DNA of 47,361 nt, taken from the NCBI GenBank assembly GCA_964481035.1, contig CAYZSE010000006.1, forward strand, positions 1 through 47,361, written 5' to 3'. Source of the DNA: JAAAPF01 sp964481035 (GTDB lineage Bacteria; Pseudomonadota; Alphaproteobacteria; Geminicoccales; Geminicoccaceae). Shown one piece after another: positions 25,939 through 34,638 of the stretch. A model generated the notes under the pieces. It made no database searches. It was given only the letters and a program-made list of their open reading frames with translations, and was not told where the DNA came from. The stretch's first letter is position 1; each line of letters starts with the position of its first letter. The translations under genes and the position numbers were made by a program.

Positions 25939-27562
25939 TGACGGACGGCGCGTCGCGCCCGGTGTGCTCGCGGATGCCGGCGATCCCATCGGCGGCGGCG
26001 ATGAGCGCGGCGAGCGCGCTCTGCGTGTCGTCGTGCTGGCGGGATGGGTCGGCCTCGAACCGCTCGATGTAGACGCGCAGCGTCGCCCCGACCGTGCCGG
26101 TGCCCGACAGCCGGTAAACGATGCGCGAGCCGTCCTCGAAGAAGACCCTGAGCCCCTGGTGCGCCGTGTGCGAGTTGTCGACCGGGTCGTCGTAGGCGAA
26201 GTCGTCGGCACGGAGCACCGAGCGCCCGGCGAAGCTCTGCCCGCGCAGGCCCGCCAGCCCGCCGCGCAGCCCCGCCATCAGGGCTTGCGCGCGTTCGGCG
26301 TCGACCTCCTCGTAGTCGTGCCGCGAGTAGTAGTTACGCCCGAAGCGCGCCCAGTGCTCGCGGACGATCGCGTCGACCGACTGCCGGCGTGCCGCCAGGA
26401 TGTTGAGCCAGAACAGCACCGCCCAGATGCCGTCCTTCTCGCGCACGTGATCGGAGCCCGTGCCGGCGCTCTCCTCGCCGCAGAGCGTCGCCATGCCGGC
26501 ATCGAGCAGGTTGCCGAAGAACTTCCAGCCCGTCGGCGTCTCGTAGGCCGGGATGCCGAGCTTCTCGGCGACCCGGTCCGCCGCCGCGCTGGTCGGCATC
26601 GAGCGGGCGATGCCGGCGAGCCCACGCGCGTAGCCCGGCACGCGATGCGCGTCGGCGGCGAGCAGTGCGAGGCTGTCCGACGGCGTGACGAACCGGCCCC
26701 TCCCGATGATGAGGTTGCGATCGCCGTCGCCGTCGGAAGCGGCCCCGAGATCGGGTGCGTCGGGCCCCATCAGGAGGTCGAAGAGATCCTTCGCGTGAAC
26801 GAGGTTCGGGTCGGGGTGGTGCCCGCCGAAATCCGGCGACGGCGTACCGTTGACGACGCTGCCCGCGGGCGCCTCCAGCACCTCCTCGAACAAGCGTCGC
26901 GCATAGGGCCCGGTCACCGCGTGCATGGCGTCGAAGCGCAAGCGAAAGCCGCTGCGGAAGAGGTCGCGGATCGCGTCGAAATCGAACAGCGTCTCCATCA
27001 ACCTTTGGTAGTCCTCGACGGGATCGACCACCTCGATCGCCATGCCCGCCAAGTCGCTTCGCCCGAGCCGCGCGAGGTCGATGTCGTCGGCGTCGACCGT
27101 GCGATAGCGCTCCAGACGTTCGGTCACGGCAAAGATCGCATCGGTCACCCGCTCCGGCGCGGGGCCGCCGTTCGCCGCGTTGAACTTGATGCCGAAGTCG
27201 CCATCCGGGCCGCCGGGATTGTGCGAGGCCGAGAGAACCAGACCGCCCGCCGCGCCGCGACTGCGGATGAGATGCGAGGCCGCCGGCGTCGACAAGAGGC
27301 CGTCGCGGCCGACGAGCACCTCGGCGACGCCGTTGGCCGCCGCCATCGCCATGATCGTCCGGATGGCCTGCGCGTTGAAGAAGCGGCCGTCGCCGCCGAC
27401 GACGAGGCGGCCGCCGGCGAGGCTCGGCACGGCGTCGAAGACCGCTTGGACGAAGTTCTCGAGATAGTGCGGCTCGCGAAAGACGGTGGTCTTCTTGCGC
27501 AGGCCCGAGGTGCCCGGCTTCTGCCCGGCGATCGGCCGCGTCGCGATCTCTGTGCCCGTCAT
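25931..27562 (-). CDS. pgm: phosphoglucomutase (alpha-D-glucose)
   Basis: A 543-residue alpha-phosphohexomutase interconverting glucose-1- and glucose-6-phosphate. Active phosphoserine Ser113 lies in SASHNPGG, the metal loop is DGDGDR near 280 and the sugar loop is GEESAGTGSDH near 365. The opening AGQKPGTSGLRKKT and the closing RLSGTGTVGATLRVYIE are typical of the Pgm rather than ManB branch. ATG at 27562 with GGGAGGG Shine-Dalgarno. Its product could feed UDP-glucose for the cellulose operon 12 kb away, or glycogen. Confidence 0.95.
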   Translation of the reverse strand: MTGTEIATRPIAGQKPGTSGLRKKTTVFREPHYLENFVQAVFDAVPSLAGGRLVVGGDGRFFNAQAIRTIMAMAAANGVAEVLVGRDGLLSTPAASHLIRSRGAAGGLVLSASHNPGGPDGDFGIKFNAANGGPAPERVTDAIFAVTERLERYRTVDADDIDLARLGRSDLAGMAIEVVDPVEDYQRLMETLFDFDAIRDLFRSGFRLRFDAMHAVTGPYARRLFEEVLEAPAGSVVNGTPSPDFGGHHPDPNLVHAKDLFDLLMGPDAPDLGAASDGDGDRNLIIGRGRFVTPSDSLALLAADAHRVPGYARGLAGIARSMPTSAAADRVAEKLGIPAYETPTGWKFFGNLLDAGMATLCGEESAGTGSDHVREKDGIWAVLFWLNILAARRQSVDAIVREHWARFGRNYYSRHDYEEVDAERAQALMAGLRGGLAGLRGQSFAGRSVLRADDFAYDDPVDNSHTAHQGLRVFFEDGSRIVYRLSGTGTVGATLRVYIERFEADPSRQHDDTQSALAALIAAADGIAGIREHTGRDAPSVIT

Positions 27563-27747
27563 GGCGCCCTCCCGCATTCGCCGCATTGTGGCGCGGCAGC
27601 GGCCGAACCGGAAGGCCGTCGACGGACCTTCGCGAGCCTGCGGCCGCGGAGCGCGTCAACCTGACGCATCCCCTGATACTAGGAATAGCTTCCTTTCATC
27701 ATCACATCCTCCGCACTCACAACGCTCACGAGCGGGAAGACCGAGAC

Positions 27748-30700
27748 GTGAACGACCTGGAGCCGGCCGTCAGCGCGGGCGATCTCGCGAGCGACGAGGC
27801 CAGCCCGTCCCACCTCGTCGCAGTCGGCGCCTCCGCCGGCGGCCTCGAGCCGATCGAGCTCCTGTTCGACCAGCTGCCGGTGAACACCGATGCGTGCTTC
27901 GTGCTGATCCAGCACCTGTCGCCCGACTTCAAGAGCTTGATGAACCAGCTCTTGGCCCGGCACACCTCGATGGCCATCGTCCGCGTCGCCGACCGGACCC
28001 GCATCCTGCGCAACCACGTCTACCTGATCCCGCCGCGCAAGGAGATGATCCTCTCCGGCGATGAGTTGCTGCTGCGCGACTGCGACGAGGAGGTCCCGGT
28101 CAACCTGCCGATCGACGTGTTCTTGAGCTCGCTCGCCGCCGAGATGGGCGCGCGGGCGATCGCCGTGATCCTCTCGGGCTCGGGGAGCGACGGCGCCCGC
28201 GGCTGCGCGGCGGTCCGCCAGGCGGGCGGCCTGGTCATCGCCCAGGTGCCGTCGACGGCCCACTTTCCCTCGATGCCCCGGGCGGTGATCGACCAGGTCG
28301 ACGACGCGGTCACCGCCGCGCCGGGCGAGATGGCGACGCTGATCGACCAGCACCTGCGCGGCCGGCCGCTCACCGCGCCGCTCGGCGAGGGCATCCCCGA
28401 CACCCTCGACGCGCGCCAGCGGATCCTGCTCGGCCTGCGCCGCCGCTTCGGGCCCGATTTCGGCTACTACAAGCCGTCGACCGTGATCCGCCGGATCGAG
28501 CGGCGCGTCGGTCTCACCAAGAGTGTCGACATCGACGCCTACGCGGCCTTGGTGCAAGAACATCCCGACGAGCTGGAGACGCTCTACCACGACCTCCTGA
28601 TCGGCGTGACGAGCTTGTTTCGCGACGAGACGGCGTTCCGTGCCTTCGAGGAGGAGGCGTTGCCGTCTCTCTTGGGACGCATGGCGGCGGGCGAGCAGTT
28701 GCGCGCCTGGGTTGCGGGCACGGCGACCGGCGAAGAAGCCTACTCGCTGGCGATCCTCCTCGTCGAGGGCGCCGAGCGGCGGCGCATCCCTCTCAACCTG
28801 AAGATCTTCGCCACCGACGTTCACGAGCATTCGCTGGCGCTCGCCAGCGACGGTGTCTACCCGCGCGACCAGGCGCGCGCGGTGTCCGCCGAGCGACTCG
28901 GACGCTACTTCGACAGCCTGCCCAACGGCGACGTCCGGGTGAAGCCGGCGATCCGCCGCTTCATCGTCTTCAGCAAGCACAATATCATCAAGGATCCGCC
29001 TTTCTCGCGGCTCCATCTGATTTCGTGCCGCAACCTGCTCATCTACATGGGTGACGCGGCGCAACGAAAGGTGCTCACCCTTTTCCACTTCTCGCTGCGC
29101 AAAAACGGGCTGCTGTTTTTGGGCTTGAGCGAGACACCGAGACGCCTCGCCGACGAGTTCAGCACGGTCGACGCCCGCCACCGGATCTTCCGCAAGGTGC
29201 GCGACGTGCGCCTGCCCTCCTCCTCCTTGGAGGTGCTGCCGACGTCGACGGAGGTCGCCGCGCCGGAAGGTGGCGAAGCGGGCTCGGTCGCGCTGCCGCT
29301 CTTCAGAGGCAGCGCCGCCCTGTTTCGCCAGCTCATGCCCGCGTACGATACCCTGCTCGCCACGTACGCCCCACCTGGCCTGCTCGTCGACAACCGTGGC
29401 GAGGTCGTCCACATCTTCGGCGACGCCGCGCGGTTCCTGCGCCCGCTCGGTGGCGGCGCCGTGAGCATGCGCGCGGCCGAGCGCGTCCACGAGGCGCTGC
29501 ATGTCGCGGTCGCGAGCGGCGTCGAGCGGGCGCTGCGGCGGGGCCATCCATCGATCGCCGCCGACCTCGGCGTGCCGGTCGGCGACGGCGGCGAGGTGCG
29601 CACCACCGTGCACGTCACCCCGATCGCCACGCGTCAAGGCGAGGACCCGACCCATGCGTTCGTCGGCTTCGAGGTGCCGCGGGAGTCGACGCCCTCGACG
29701 GTCGACGAGGCGAGCGCACCGGTCGTCATCGCCCCCGACGAGGCGGCACGCCGCATCCGCGAGCTCGAGACCGACCTCCGCCTCACCGAAGAAAGCCTGC
29801 AGACCACGATCGAGGAGCTCAAGACCTCGAACGAGGAGCTGCAAACCTCGAACGAGGAGTTGCAGTCGTCGAACGAGGAGCTGCAGAGCACCAACGAGCA
29901 ACTCTACTCGATGAACGAGGAGCTGCACTCCGTCTCGGGGGAGTACGAGCAGCGCATCGAGGAGCTGGTGCAGCTCAACGCGGACATCAACAACCTGCTG
30001 ACGAGCACCGACAGCGGCGCCATCTTCCTCGATCGCGATCTCAACCTGCGCCGGTTCACCCCGGCGGCGGCCAAGCTGTTCCACCTGGTGCCGCACGACG
30101 TGGGCCGGCCGATCGGCCACGTCACCACGCGCATCGTCTCGGCCGACCTGCAAGAGGACATCGCCCAGATCCAAAGCGGCATCGCGCGGATCGAGCGCGA
30201 CGTCACGACCGACACCGGCGACCATTATCTCGTGCGGCTGCTGCCCTACACGACGGCCGAGGGCGGCAGGGACGGCGTGAGCCTCTCCTTCGTCGACGTC
30301 GGCGAGCTCAAGCGCGCCTACGCCGAGCTCGAGCAGCGCAGCGATCAGCTCGCCGAAGCCAACGAGGAACTCGAGCGCTTTGCCTACATCGCCTCGCACG
30401 ACCTCAAGGCGCCGGTGCGCGGCTGCAGCCATGTCTTGCGATTCCTGCGCGAGGATCTGGCCGATCGGCTGTCCGCCGAGCAGACCAAGCCGTTCGACCT
30501 CGCGATCGAGCGCCTGCGGCAGATGGAGACGATGCTGCGCGAGCTCTTGGACTACGCCCGCATCGGCCAGGAGCAGGCGCCGATGGAACCCATCGACACG
30601 GCGAAGCTCTTGCAGGAGACCATAGCCTTGCTCGAGCCGCCCGCCGGCTTCGACATCCAGGTCCACGCGTCGCTGCCGGCGATCCACGGGGCGCGGCCGC

Positions 30701-31131
30701 TGCTGGGCCTGGTCTTCCGCAACCTAGTCGGCAACGCGATCACCCATCACCACCGAGGGCACGGGATCGTCGCGATCTGCGGCGAGCGCCAGGGCGAACG
30801 GGCCGAGTTCTTAATCAGCGACGACGGGCCCGGCATCGATCCGGCGATGCACGGCCGCATTTTCGAGCCCTTCAAGAAGCTCGATCCGTCCGCACCCGGA
30901 ACGGGCATGGGCCTCGCCTTCGTCAAGCGCGCGCTGGAGCGGGCCGGTGGTTCCATCGAGCTGATCGCCTCCGGGCCAGGGCGCGGCACCACGTTTCGCG
31001 TCGAGGTGCCGCTGCGGCCGACGCCGCGCCCGGACGGTCAGCCGGTCGACGACCGCGAGGCGGCGGGGACGGCGGCGGGGACGGCGGCGATCTCGTCGGC
31101 GAAGGCGTCGACGCCGGGCCAGAACGTGTAG
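27748..31131 (+). CDS. CheB-CheR-PAS-histidine kinase fusion protein
   Basis: A 1127-residue multidomain signalling protein. The CheB methylesterase domain (about 20-200) keeps its triad Ser29 (GASAGG), His56 (IQHLSPDF) and Asp148 (GSGSDGARG). A CheR methyltransferase domain follows (about 220-485) with FRDETAF and SCRNLLIYM. Next is a coiled coil of NEELQ-type repeats (689-722), a PAS-like domain (about 750-860) and a histidine kinase with His884 in ASHDLKAPVR and an ATPase with DDGPGID near 1025 and GTGMGLAFVKRAL. No receiver domain or transmembrane span is present, so it is probably cytosolic. GTG 27748 is chosen because the CheB domain begins shortly after; upstream alternatives exist. 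The bases 27563-27747 are the divergent pgm/kinase spacer. Confidence 0.9.
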   Translation: MNDLEPAVSAGDLASDEASPSHLVAVGASAGGLEPIELLFDQLPVNTDACFVLIQHLSPDFKSLMNQLLARHTSMAIVRVADRTRILRNHVYLIPPRKEMILSGDELLLRDCDEEVPVNLPIDVFLSSLAAEMGARAIAVILSGSGSDGARGCAAVRQAGGLVIAQVPSTAHFPSMPRAVIDQVDDAVTAAPGEMATLIDQHLRGRPLTAPLGEGIPDTLDARQRILLGLRRRFGPDFGYYKPSTVIRRIERRVGLTKSVDIDAYAALVQEHPDELETLYHDLLIGVTSLFRDETAFRAFEEEALPSLLGRMAAGEQLRAWVAGTATGEEAYSLAILLVEGAERRRIPLNLKIFATDVHEHSLALASDGVYPRDQARAVSAERLGRYFDSLPNGDVRVKPAIRRFIVFSKHNIIKDPPFSRLHLISCRNLLIYMGDAAQRKVLTLFHFSLRKNGLLFLGLSETPRRLADEFSTVDARHRIFRKVRDVRLPSSSLEVLPTSTEVAAPEGGEAGSVALPLFRGSAALFRQLMPAYDTLLATYAPPGLLVDNRGEVVHIFGDAARFLRPLGGGAVSMRAAERVHEALHVAVASGVERALRRGHPSIAADLGVPVGDGGEVRTTVHVTPIATRQGEDPTHAFVGFEVPRESTPSTVDEASAPVVIAPDEAARRIRELETDLRLTEESLQTTIEELKTSNEELQTSNEELQSSNEELQSTNEQLYSMNEELHSVSGEYEQRIEELVQLNADINNLLTSTDSGAIFLDRDLNLRRFTPAAAKLFHLVPHDVGRPIGHVTTRIVSADLQEDIAQIQSGIARIERDVTTDTGDHYLVRLLPYTTAEGGRDGVSLSFVDVGELKRAYAELEQRSDQLAEANEELERFAYIASHDLKAPVRGCSHVLRFLREDLADRLSAEQTKPFDLAIERLRQMETMLRELLDYARIGQEQAPMEPIDTAKLLQETIALLEPPAGFDIQVHASLPAIHGARPLLGLVFRNLVGNAITHHHRGHGIVAICGERQGERAEFLISDDGPGIDPAMHGRIFEPFKKLDPSAPGTGMGLAFVKRALERAGGSIELIASGPGRGTTFRVEVPLRPTPRPDGQPVDDREAAGTAAGTAAISSAKASTPGQNV

Positions 31132-31634
31132 TCGACCTGCGCCGTGCCGTCGGTCGGGCCGCCCGTCAGCGCCATGATGAGCCGGATCATCTGCCGGTCG
31201 AACCAACGATAGCGTGGGTAGTCCAGCCGGCCGGCGAAGATTGCGGTCGCCGCGGGCGCGAGCGCGTGCCGCGCGATGAGCTTCTTGAGGTAGGGGTTGG
31301 TCTCCAGCGTCTGCTTGTCGGGCTTGCGCGCCGTGAGATTGACGGTCGCGAGGGCGAGCGGCGGCGGCGCTGGCAGACGACGCCAGGCGGCGAGAAAGCC
31401 GTCCGCCGCGGGCAGGTGCTTGCCGTAGCGCACGGCCGCGACGACCGCGACCAGATCGCATGACGCGGCGACCTCGCTCGCCGGCGGTGCCGCGGCGAGG
31501 TCGACGAGCTCGGCGGCGAGCGCCTGGGCGCGGAGGCGATCGCGGACGCGAGCGGCGATGGCGGCGGCGTGCCCGTCGTGGCTCGCGAAGGCGACGACGA
31601 CGCGCGGTGCGGGTGCGGTGGCGGCGCCGCTCAC
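31038..31634 (-). CDS. hemG: flavodoxin-like protoporphyrinogen IX dehydrogenase HemG
   Basis: A 198-residue protein (E. coli HemG 181). It opens with the flavodoxin FMN loop region VVVAFASHDGHAAAIAARV and has the HemG-specific stretches VNLTARKPDKQTLETNPY and YPRYRWFDRQMIRLIMALTG, the membrane/quinone-associated helix. HemG oxidises protoporphyrinogen IX with quinone as acceptor, at the branch before haem and bacteriochlorophyll. GTG 31634 overlaps the nitroreductase stop as GTGA. The 3' end overlaps the convergent kinase gene by 94 bases, which is long. Confidence 0.88.
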   Translation of the reverse strand: MSGAATAPAPRVVVAFASHDGHAAAIAARVRDRLRAQALAAELVDLAAAPPASEVAASCDLVAVVAAVRYGKHLPAADGFLAAWRRLPAPPPLALATVNLTARKPDKQTLETNPYLKKLIARHALAPAATAIFAGRLDYPRYRWFDRQMIRLIMALTGGPTDGTAQVDYTFWPGVDAFADEIAAVPAAVPAASRSSTG

Positions 31635-32272
31635 AGCCAGGTCACCCGGCTCGCGAGATCCGGCCGCCGGCGCTCCTCGGCCATCTCGCCGGCGGTACCG
31701 AGATAGACGAAGCCCGCGAGCCGCTCGCCGCCGGTCAACCCCAGCGCCGCGAGCACGTCGCGGTCGTAGCCGTACCATTCGGTGATCCATTGCGCGGCCC
31801 AGCCCGCGGCGTTGGCGGCGAGCAGCAACTGATGGCAGACGGCGCCCGCCGAGAGCACCTGCTCCCATTCGGGCACCTTCGGGTTGAGCACCGGCGCCGC
31901 GACGACGCCGACCACCGCTGGCGCGCGCAGGAACCGGCCGCGCTCGAGCTCCAGGGTCGTCGGCGAGGCGTCCGGCTGGCGGACGGCGAAGGCACGGGCG
32001 ACGGCGTCGCCGAGCCGCGCTCGGGCGGCGCCGCGCAGGACGACGAAGCGCCACGGCGCGAGCTTGCCGTGATCGGGAACCCGCATGGCGAGCGCCAGCA
32101 GACGCTCGATCTCGCCGTCGCTGGGGCCGGGCTCGGTCATCGCCTTGACGACCAACGAGCGCCGCCGCGCGAGAAAGGCGAGCGTCGCCGCCGAGGGCAA
32201 GGCCCCCGGAAGACGCTCGCCGTCCGCCGGCAGCGTCACCTCGCCGAGCGAGGGTCGATCGAAGGCGTCCAT
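31631..32272 (-). CDS. nitroreductase family protein
   Basis: A 213-residue FMN-dependent nitroreductase-fold protein. The FMN phosphate-binding RRRS motif (36-39) and MRVPDHGKLAPWRFVVLRG are like YdjA/small nitroreductases, and the AQWITEWYGYD segment is typical of that group. No substrate can be read from sequence. ATG 32272 follows GGAGGGACC. It is translationally coupled to hemG, so a shared redox or tetrapyrrole role is possible but inferred. It is not a clear BluB. Confidence 0.88.
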   Translation of the reverse strand: MDAFDRPSLGEVTLPADGERLPGALPSAATLAFLARRRSLVVKAMTEPGPSDGEIERLLALAMRVPDHGKLAPWRFVVLRGAARARLGDAVARAFAVRQPDASPTTLELERGRFLRAPAVVGVVAAPVLNPKVPEWEQVLSAGAVCHQLLLAANAAGWAAQWITEWYGYDRDVLAALGLTGGERLAGFVYLGTAGEMAEERRRPDLASRVTWL

Positions 32273-32398
32273 GGTCCCTCCGGCCTTGCGAGATGCTTCC
32301 CCTATCGACGCGCGCGCCCCACATCAAGACAGCTCGCAAGCGCCGGCGCGAGGCGTCTTCGCGGCGGCCCGGTGCCGCGCTAGGATGACGGGGGTTGC

Positions 32399-32417
32399 AA
32401 CGTCGGTTGAACGTCGG
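32399..32417 (+). repeat. 11-bp-spaced direct repeat AACGTCGG upstream of the xpaC-telA unit
   Basis: AACGTCGG occurs at 32399-32406 and again at 32410-32417, one helical turn apart, in the 186-base spacer between the divergent nitroreductase gene and the small membrane ORF. It could be an operator or activator site. Chance is a real alternative. Confidence 0.25.
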
Positions 32418-32458
32418 GTAACGGCCCGCTGGCGGTGGGCCATGAACGGAGCGGCGAT

Positions 32459-32548
32459 ATGGCCTCGGGTCTCAAAGGATTGGTGGGTGCTTGGCTGTTG
32501 TGGCTCGTGGCGCTGACGCTGGCGGGCGCGTCGTTGTGGTACTGGTGA
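32459..32548 (+). CDS. 29-aa single-span membrane microprotein
   Basis: A small frame with ATG 32459, a GGAGCGG Shine-Dalgarno about 7 bases upstream and stop 7 bases before the start of the next gene. The product is almost entirely one hydrophobic helix: a short basic start (MASGLKG) then a Leu/Trp-rich span (WLLWLVALTLAG) ending in LWYW. The aromatic end is typical of a membrane interface. I do not recognise it. Its position as the first gene before XpaC/TelA suggests a small partner or leader. Chance cannot be excluded at this length. Confidence 0.5.
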   Translation: MASGLKGLVGAWLLWLVALTLAGASLWYW

Positions 32549-32555
32549 GGCGCCC

Positions 32556-33428
32556 GTGAGCGACGGCACCGGACCTTACGCGCGGCGAATCGGCTCGCGC
32601 ATCGAAGCGGCGCAAGGGCCGCGCGGCGGCCGCATCTGGGGCCTGCGGCTCCTGCCCACGGTGTTCGTGTTCCCGACCGTCGTCGCCCTGCCCCAAGGCA
32701 ACCCGGCAAAGCTGGTCGCCATGCTCGCCGGCATCGGCCTGGTCGTGCTCGCCGGCGTGCTCGTCCGCCGCGGGCTCGATGCCACGGCGGCTTACGAGCA
32801 ACGCCGCTTCGCCAAAGCCCCGCCGCCGTTCCGGCTCGCCGGCGCCCTCGCCGTCGGCCTCGGCTTCTTGCTGATCGGATGGTTCGCGACCGCCTACGGC
32901 CTCGCCATGGGCGTGGTCTTCGCCGGCCTCGGCGTGTTCGCGACCCTCACGACCTACGGCATCGACCCGACCAGCGTGAAGTCGCTCGACGAGGCGACCG
33001 CCCAGCGCGCGGGCGTCCGCACCGGCCAGGTCATCGAGGCGATTGCCGAGGCCGAGCGCAAGATCGACGAGATCAAGGGGCACGCCCGGACGATCGCCAA
33101 TCGCGAGCTCAAGGGCCGGATCGAGCGCATCATCGACCGGGCGCACGGCGTCCTCGACGAGATCGAGCGCGATCCGAAGGACCTCTCGCGGGCGCGGCGC
33201 TTCTTGAACATCTACCTCGACGGGACACGCAACGTCATCCGCGACTACGCCAAGCGCGAGCAGGACTTCGCGGAGACGGCGCTCGCCGACAACTTCAAGG
33301 GCGTGCTCGGCACCATCGAGCAGGTGTTCGAGGAGCAGATCGACCATCTGAAAAGGGACGAGGCGCTCGATCTCGAGGTGGCGATCGACGTCTTGAACAC
33401 GCAACTCACCAAGGAAGGCGTGGGCTGA
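32556..33428 (+). CDS. XpaC-like (5-bromo-4-chloroindolyl phosphate hydrolysis) family protein
   Basis: A 290-residue protein with two hydrophobic regions (about 28-62 and 84-128), each long enough for a span pair, then a soluble coiled helical domain (from about 130) such as EAIAEAERKIDEIKGHA and LEVAIDVLNTQLTKEG. The arrangement is that of XpaC proteins, which occur next to TelA. The founding name comes from a Bacillus phenotype; molecular activity is unclear. GTG start at 32556 lies 7 bases after the microprotein stop. Twenty-three bases separate it from telA. Confidence 0.85.
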   Translation: MSDGTGPYARRIGSRIEAAQGPRGGRIWGLRLLPTVFVFPTVVALPQGNPAKLVAMLAGIGLVVLAGVLVRRGLDATAAYEQRRFAKAPPPFRLAGALAVGLGFLLIGWFATAYGLAMGVVFAGLGVFATLTTYGIDPTSVKSLDEATAQRAGVRTGQVIEAIAEAERKIDEIKGHARTIANRELKGRIERIIDRAHGVLDEIERDPKDLSRARRFLNIYLDGTRNVIRDYAKREQDFAETALADNFKGVLGTIEQVFEEQIDHLKRDEALDLEVAIDVLNTQLTKEGVG

Positions 33429-33451
33429 GCCCGGCCGAAGGAGGATAGGCG

Positions 33452-34627
33452 ATGACCACTCAGCCCGAACCCGGCGCCGCCATGCCGGCGACCACCGACG
33501 GCGGCGTCGAGACCCAGCTCGCGGTGCTCTCGCAAGAGCTCACGCAAGATCTCGAGCTGAACCTCGAGGGCGACGTGCCGGCGCAGATCGCCCAGGCGAA
33601 GGGCGAGCTCGACATCCAAGACACGAACTCGATCATCTTCTTCGGCACCAAGGCGCAAGAGCAGCTCACGACGCTCTCCGAGCAGATGCTGGAGAACGTT
33701 CGCGCCAAGGAGATCGGCCCGGCGGGCGACATGCTCACCACCATGGTCAGCCGCCTCAAGGACCTCGACGTCACCGGTCTCGATCCCCGGGCGCGCACCG
33801 GCTTTCTCGGGCGCCTCCTCGGCCGGCGCAACCCCGTCGAGAAGTATCTCGATCGCTACGACGACGTGAAAGAGCAGATCGAGGAGACGGCGATCGAGCT
33901 GGAGAAGCACAAGACGCAGCTCCTCCACGACATCACCAAGCTCGACAAGCTCTACGACGCCAATCTCGACTACTTCCGCACCCTGGAGGTCTACATCGCC
34001 GCCGGGCGGGCGCAGCTGAAGGAGCTGGACGAGACCATCATCCCGGCGAAGGAGGCGGAGCAGCAGGCGAGCGACGACGTCATCGAGGCGCAGGAGCTGC
34101 GCGACCTGCGCGCCGCTCGCGACGATCTGGAGCGCCGGGTGCACGATCTGGTGCTGACCCGGCAGGTGACGATGCAGAGCCTGCCGAGCGTGCGGCTCGT
34201 CCAGGAGAACGACAAGTCGCTGGTCACCAAGATCACCTCCGTCCTCGCCAACACCGTGCCGCTGTGGAAGCAGCAGCTGGCGCAGGCGGTGACCATCTAT
34301 CGCTCGGGCGAGGCGGCCAAGGCCGTCAAGGAGGCGAGCGACTTCACCAACGAGCTCTTGAAGTCCAACGCCGAGCAGCTGCGCGAGGCCAATCGCACGG
34401 TACGGACCCAGGTCGAGCGCGGCGTCTTCGACGTCGAGACCGTCAAGGAGGCGAACGACCAGCTCATCGCCACCATCAACGACAGCCTGCAGATCGCCCA
34501 GGAGGGCAAGCAGAAGCGCATCGAGGCGGAGGAGAAGCTCGCGACGATGGAGGTCGAGCTCAAGAAGACCCTCGCCGCCGCGTCGGCCCGATTGACCCAG
34601 GGCGGCGAGGCCCGAGCCACGAGCTGA
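33452..34627 (+). CDS. TelA/toxic anion resistance family protein
   Basis: A 391-residue mostly helical, soluble coiled-coil protein. It has the TelA-like stretches IIFFGTKAQEQLTTLSEQML and FLGRLLGRRNPVEKYLDRYD. Members are linked to tellurite, antibiotic or envelope stress tolerance; mechanism is unproven. AAGGAGGA is a near-perfect Shine-Dalgarno. It is second of a four-gene cassette with XpaC, SPFH and zinc-ribbon proteins. Confidence 0.92.
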   Translation: MTTQPEPGAAMPATTDGGVETQLAVLSQELTQDLELNLEGDVPAQIAQAKGELDIQDTNSIIFFGTKAQEQLTTLSEQMLENVRAKEIGPAGDMLTTMVSRLKDLDVTGLDPRARTGFLGRLLGRRNPVEKYLDRYDDVKEQIEETAIELEKHKTQLLHDITKLDKLYDANLDYFRTLEVYIAAGRAQLKELDETIIPAKEAEQQASDDVIEAQELRDLRAARDDLERRVHDLVLTRQVTMQSLPSVRLVQENDKSLVTKITSVLANTVPLWKQQLAQAVTIYRSGEAAKAVKEASDFTNELLKSNAEQLREANRTVRTQVERGVFDVETVKEANDQLIATINDSLQIAQEGKQKRIEAEEKLATMEVELKKTLAAASARLTQGGEARATS

Positions 34628-34638
34628 GGAGCACGATT

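Noticed and set aside
27681..27694. Palindrome AGGAATAGCTTCCT between pgm and the kinase gene
   Set aside because: A five-bp stem with four-base loop is expected by chance in a spacer of this size; no family of sites supports it.
29812..29912. Near-tandem DNA repeat of about 21 bases in the kinase gene
   Set aside because: It encodes NEELQ-type heptads of a coiled coil, common in this family, not a microsatellite.
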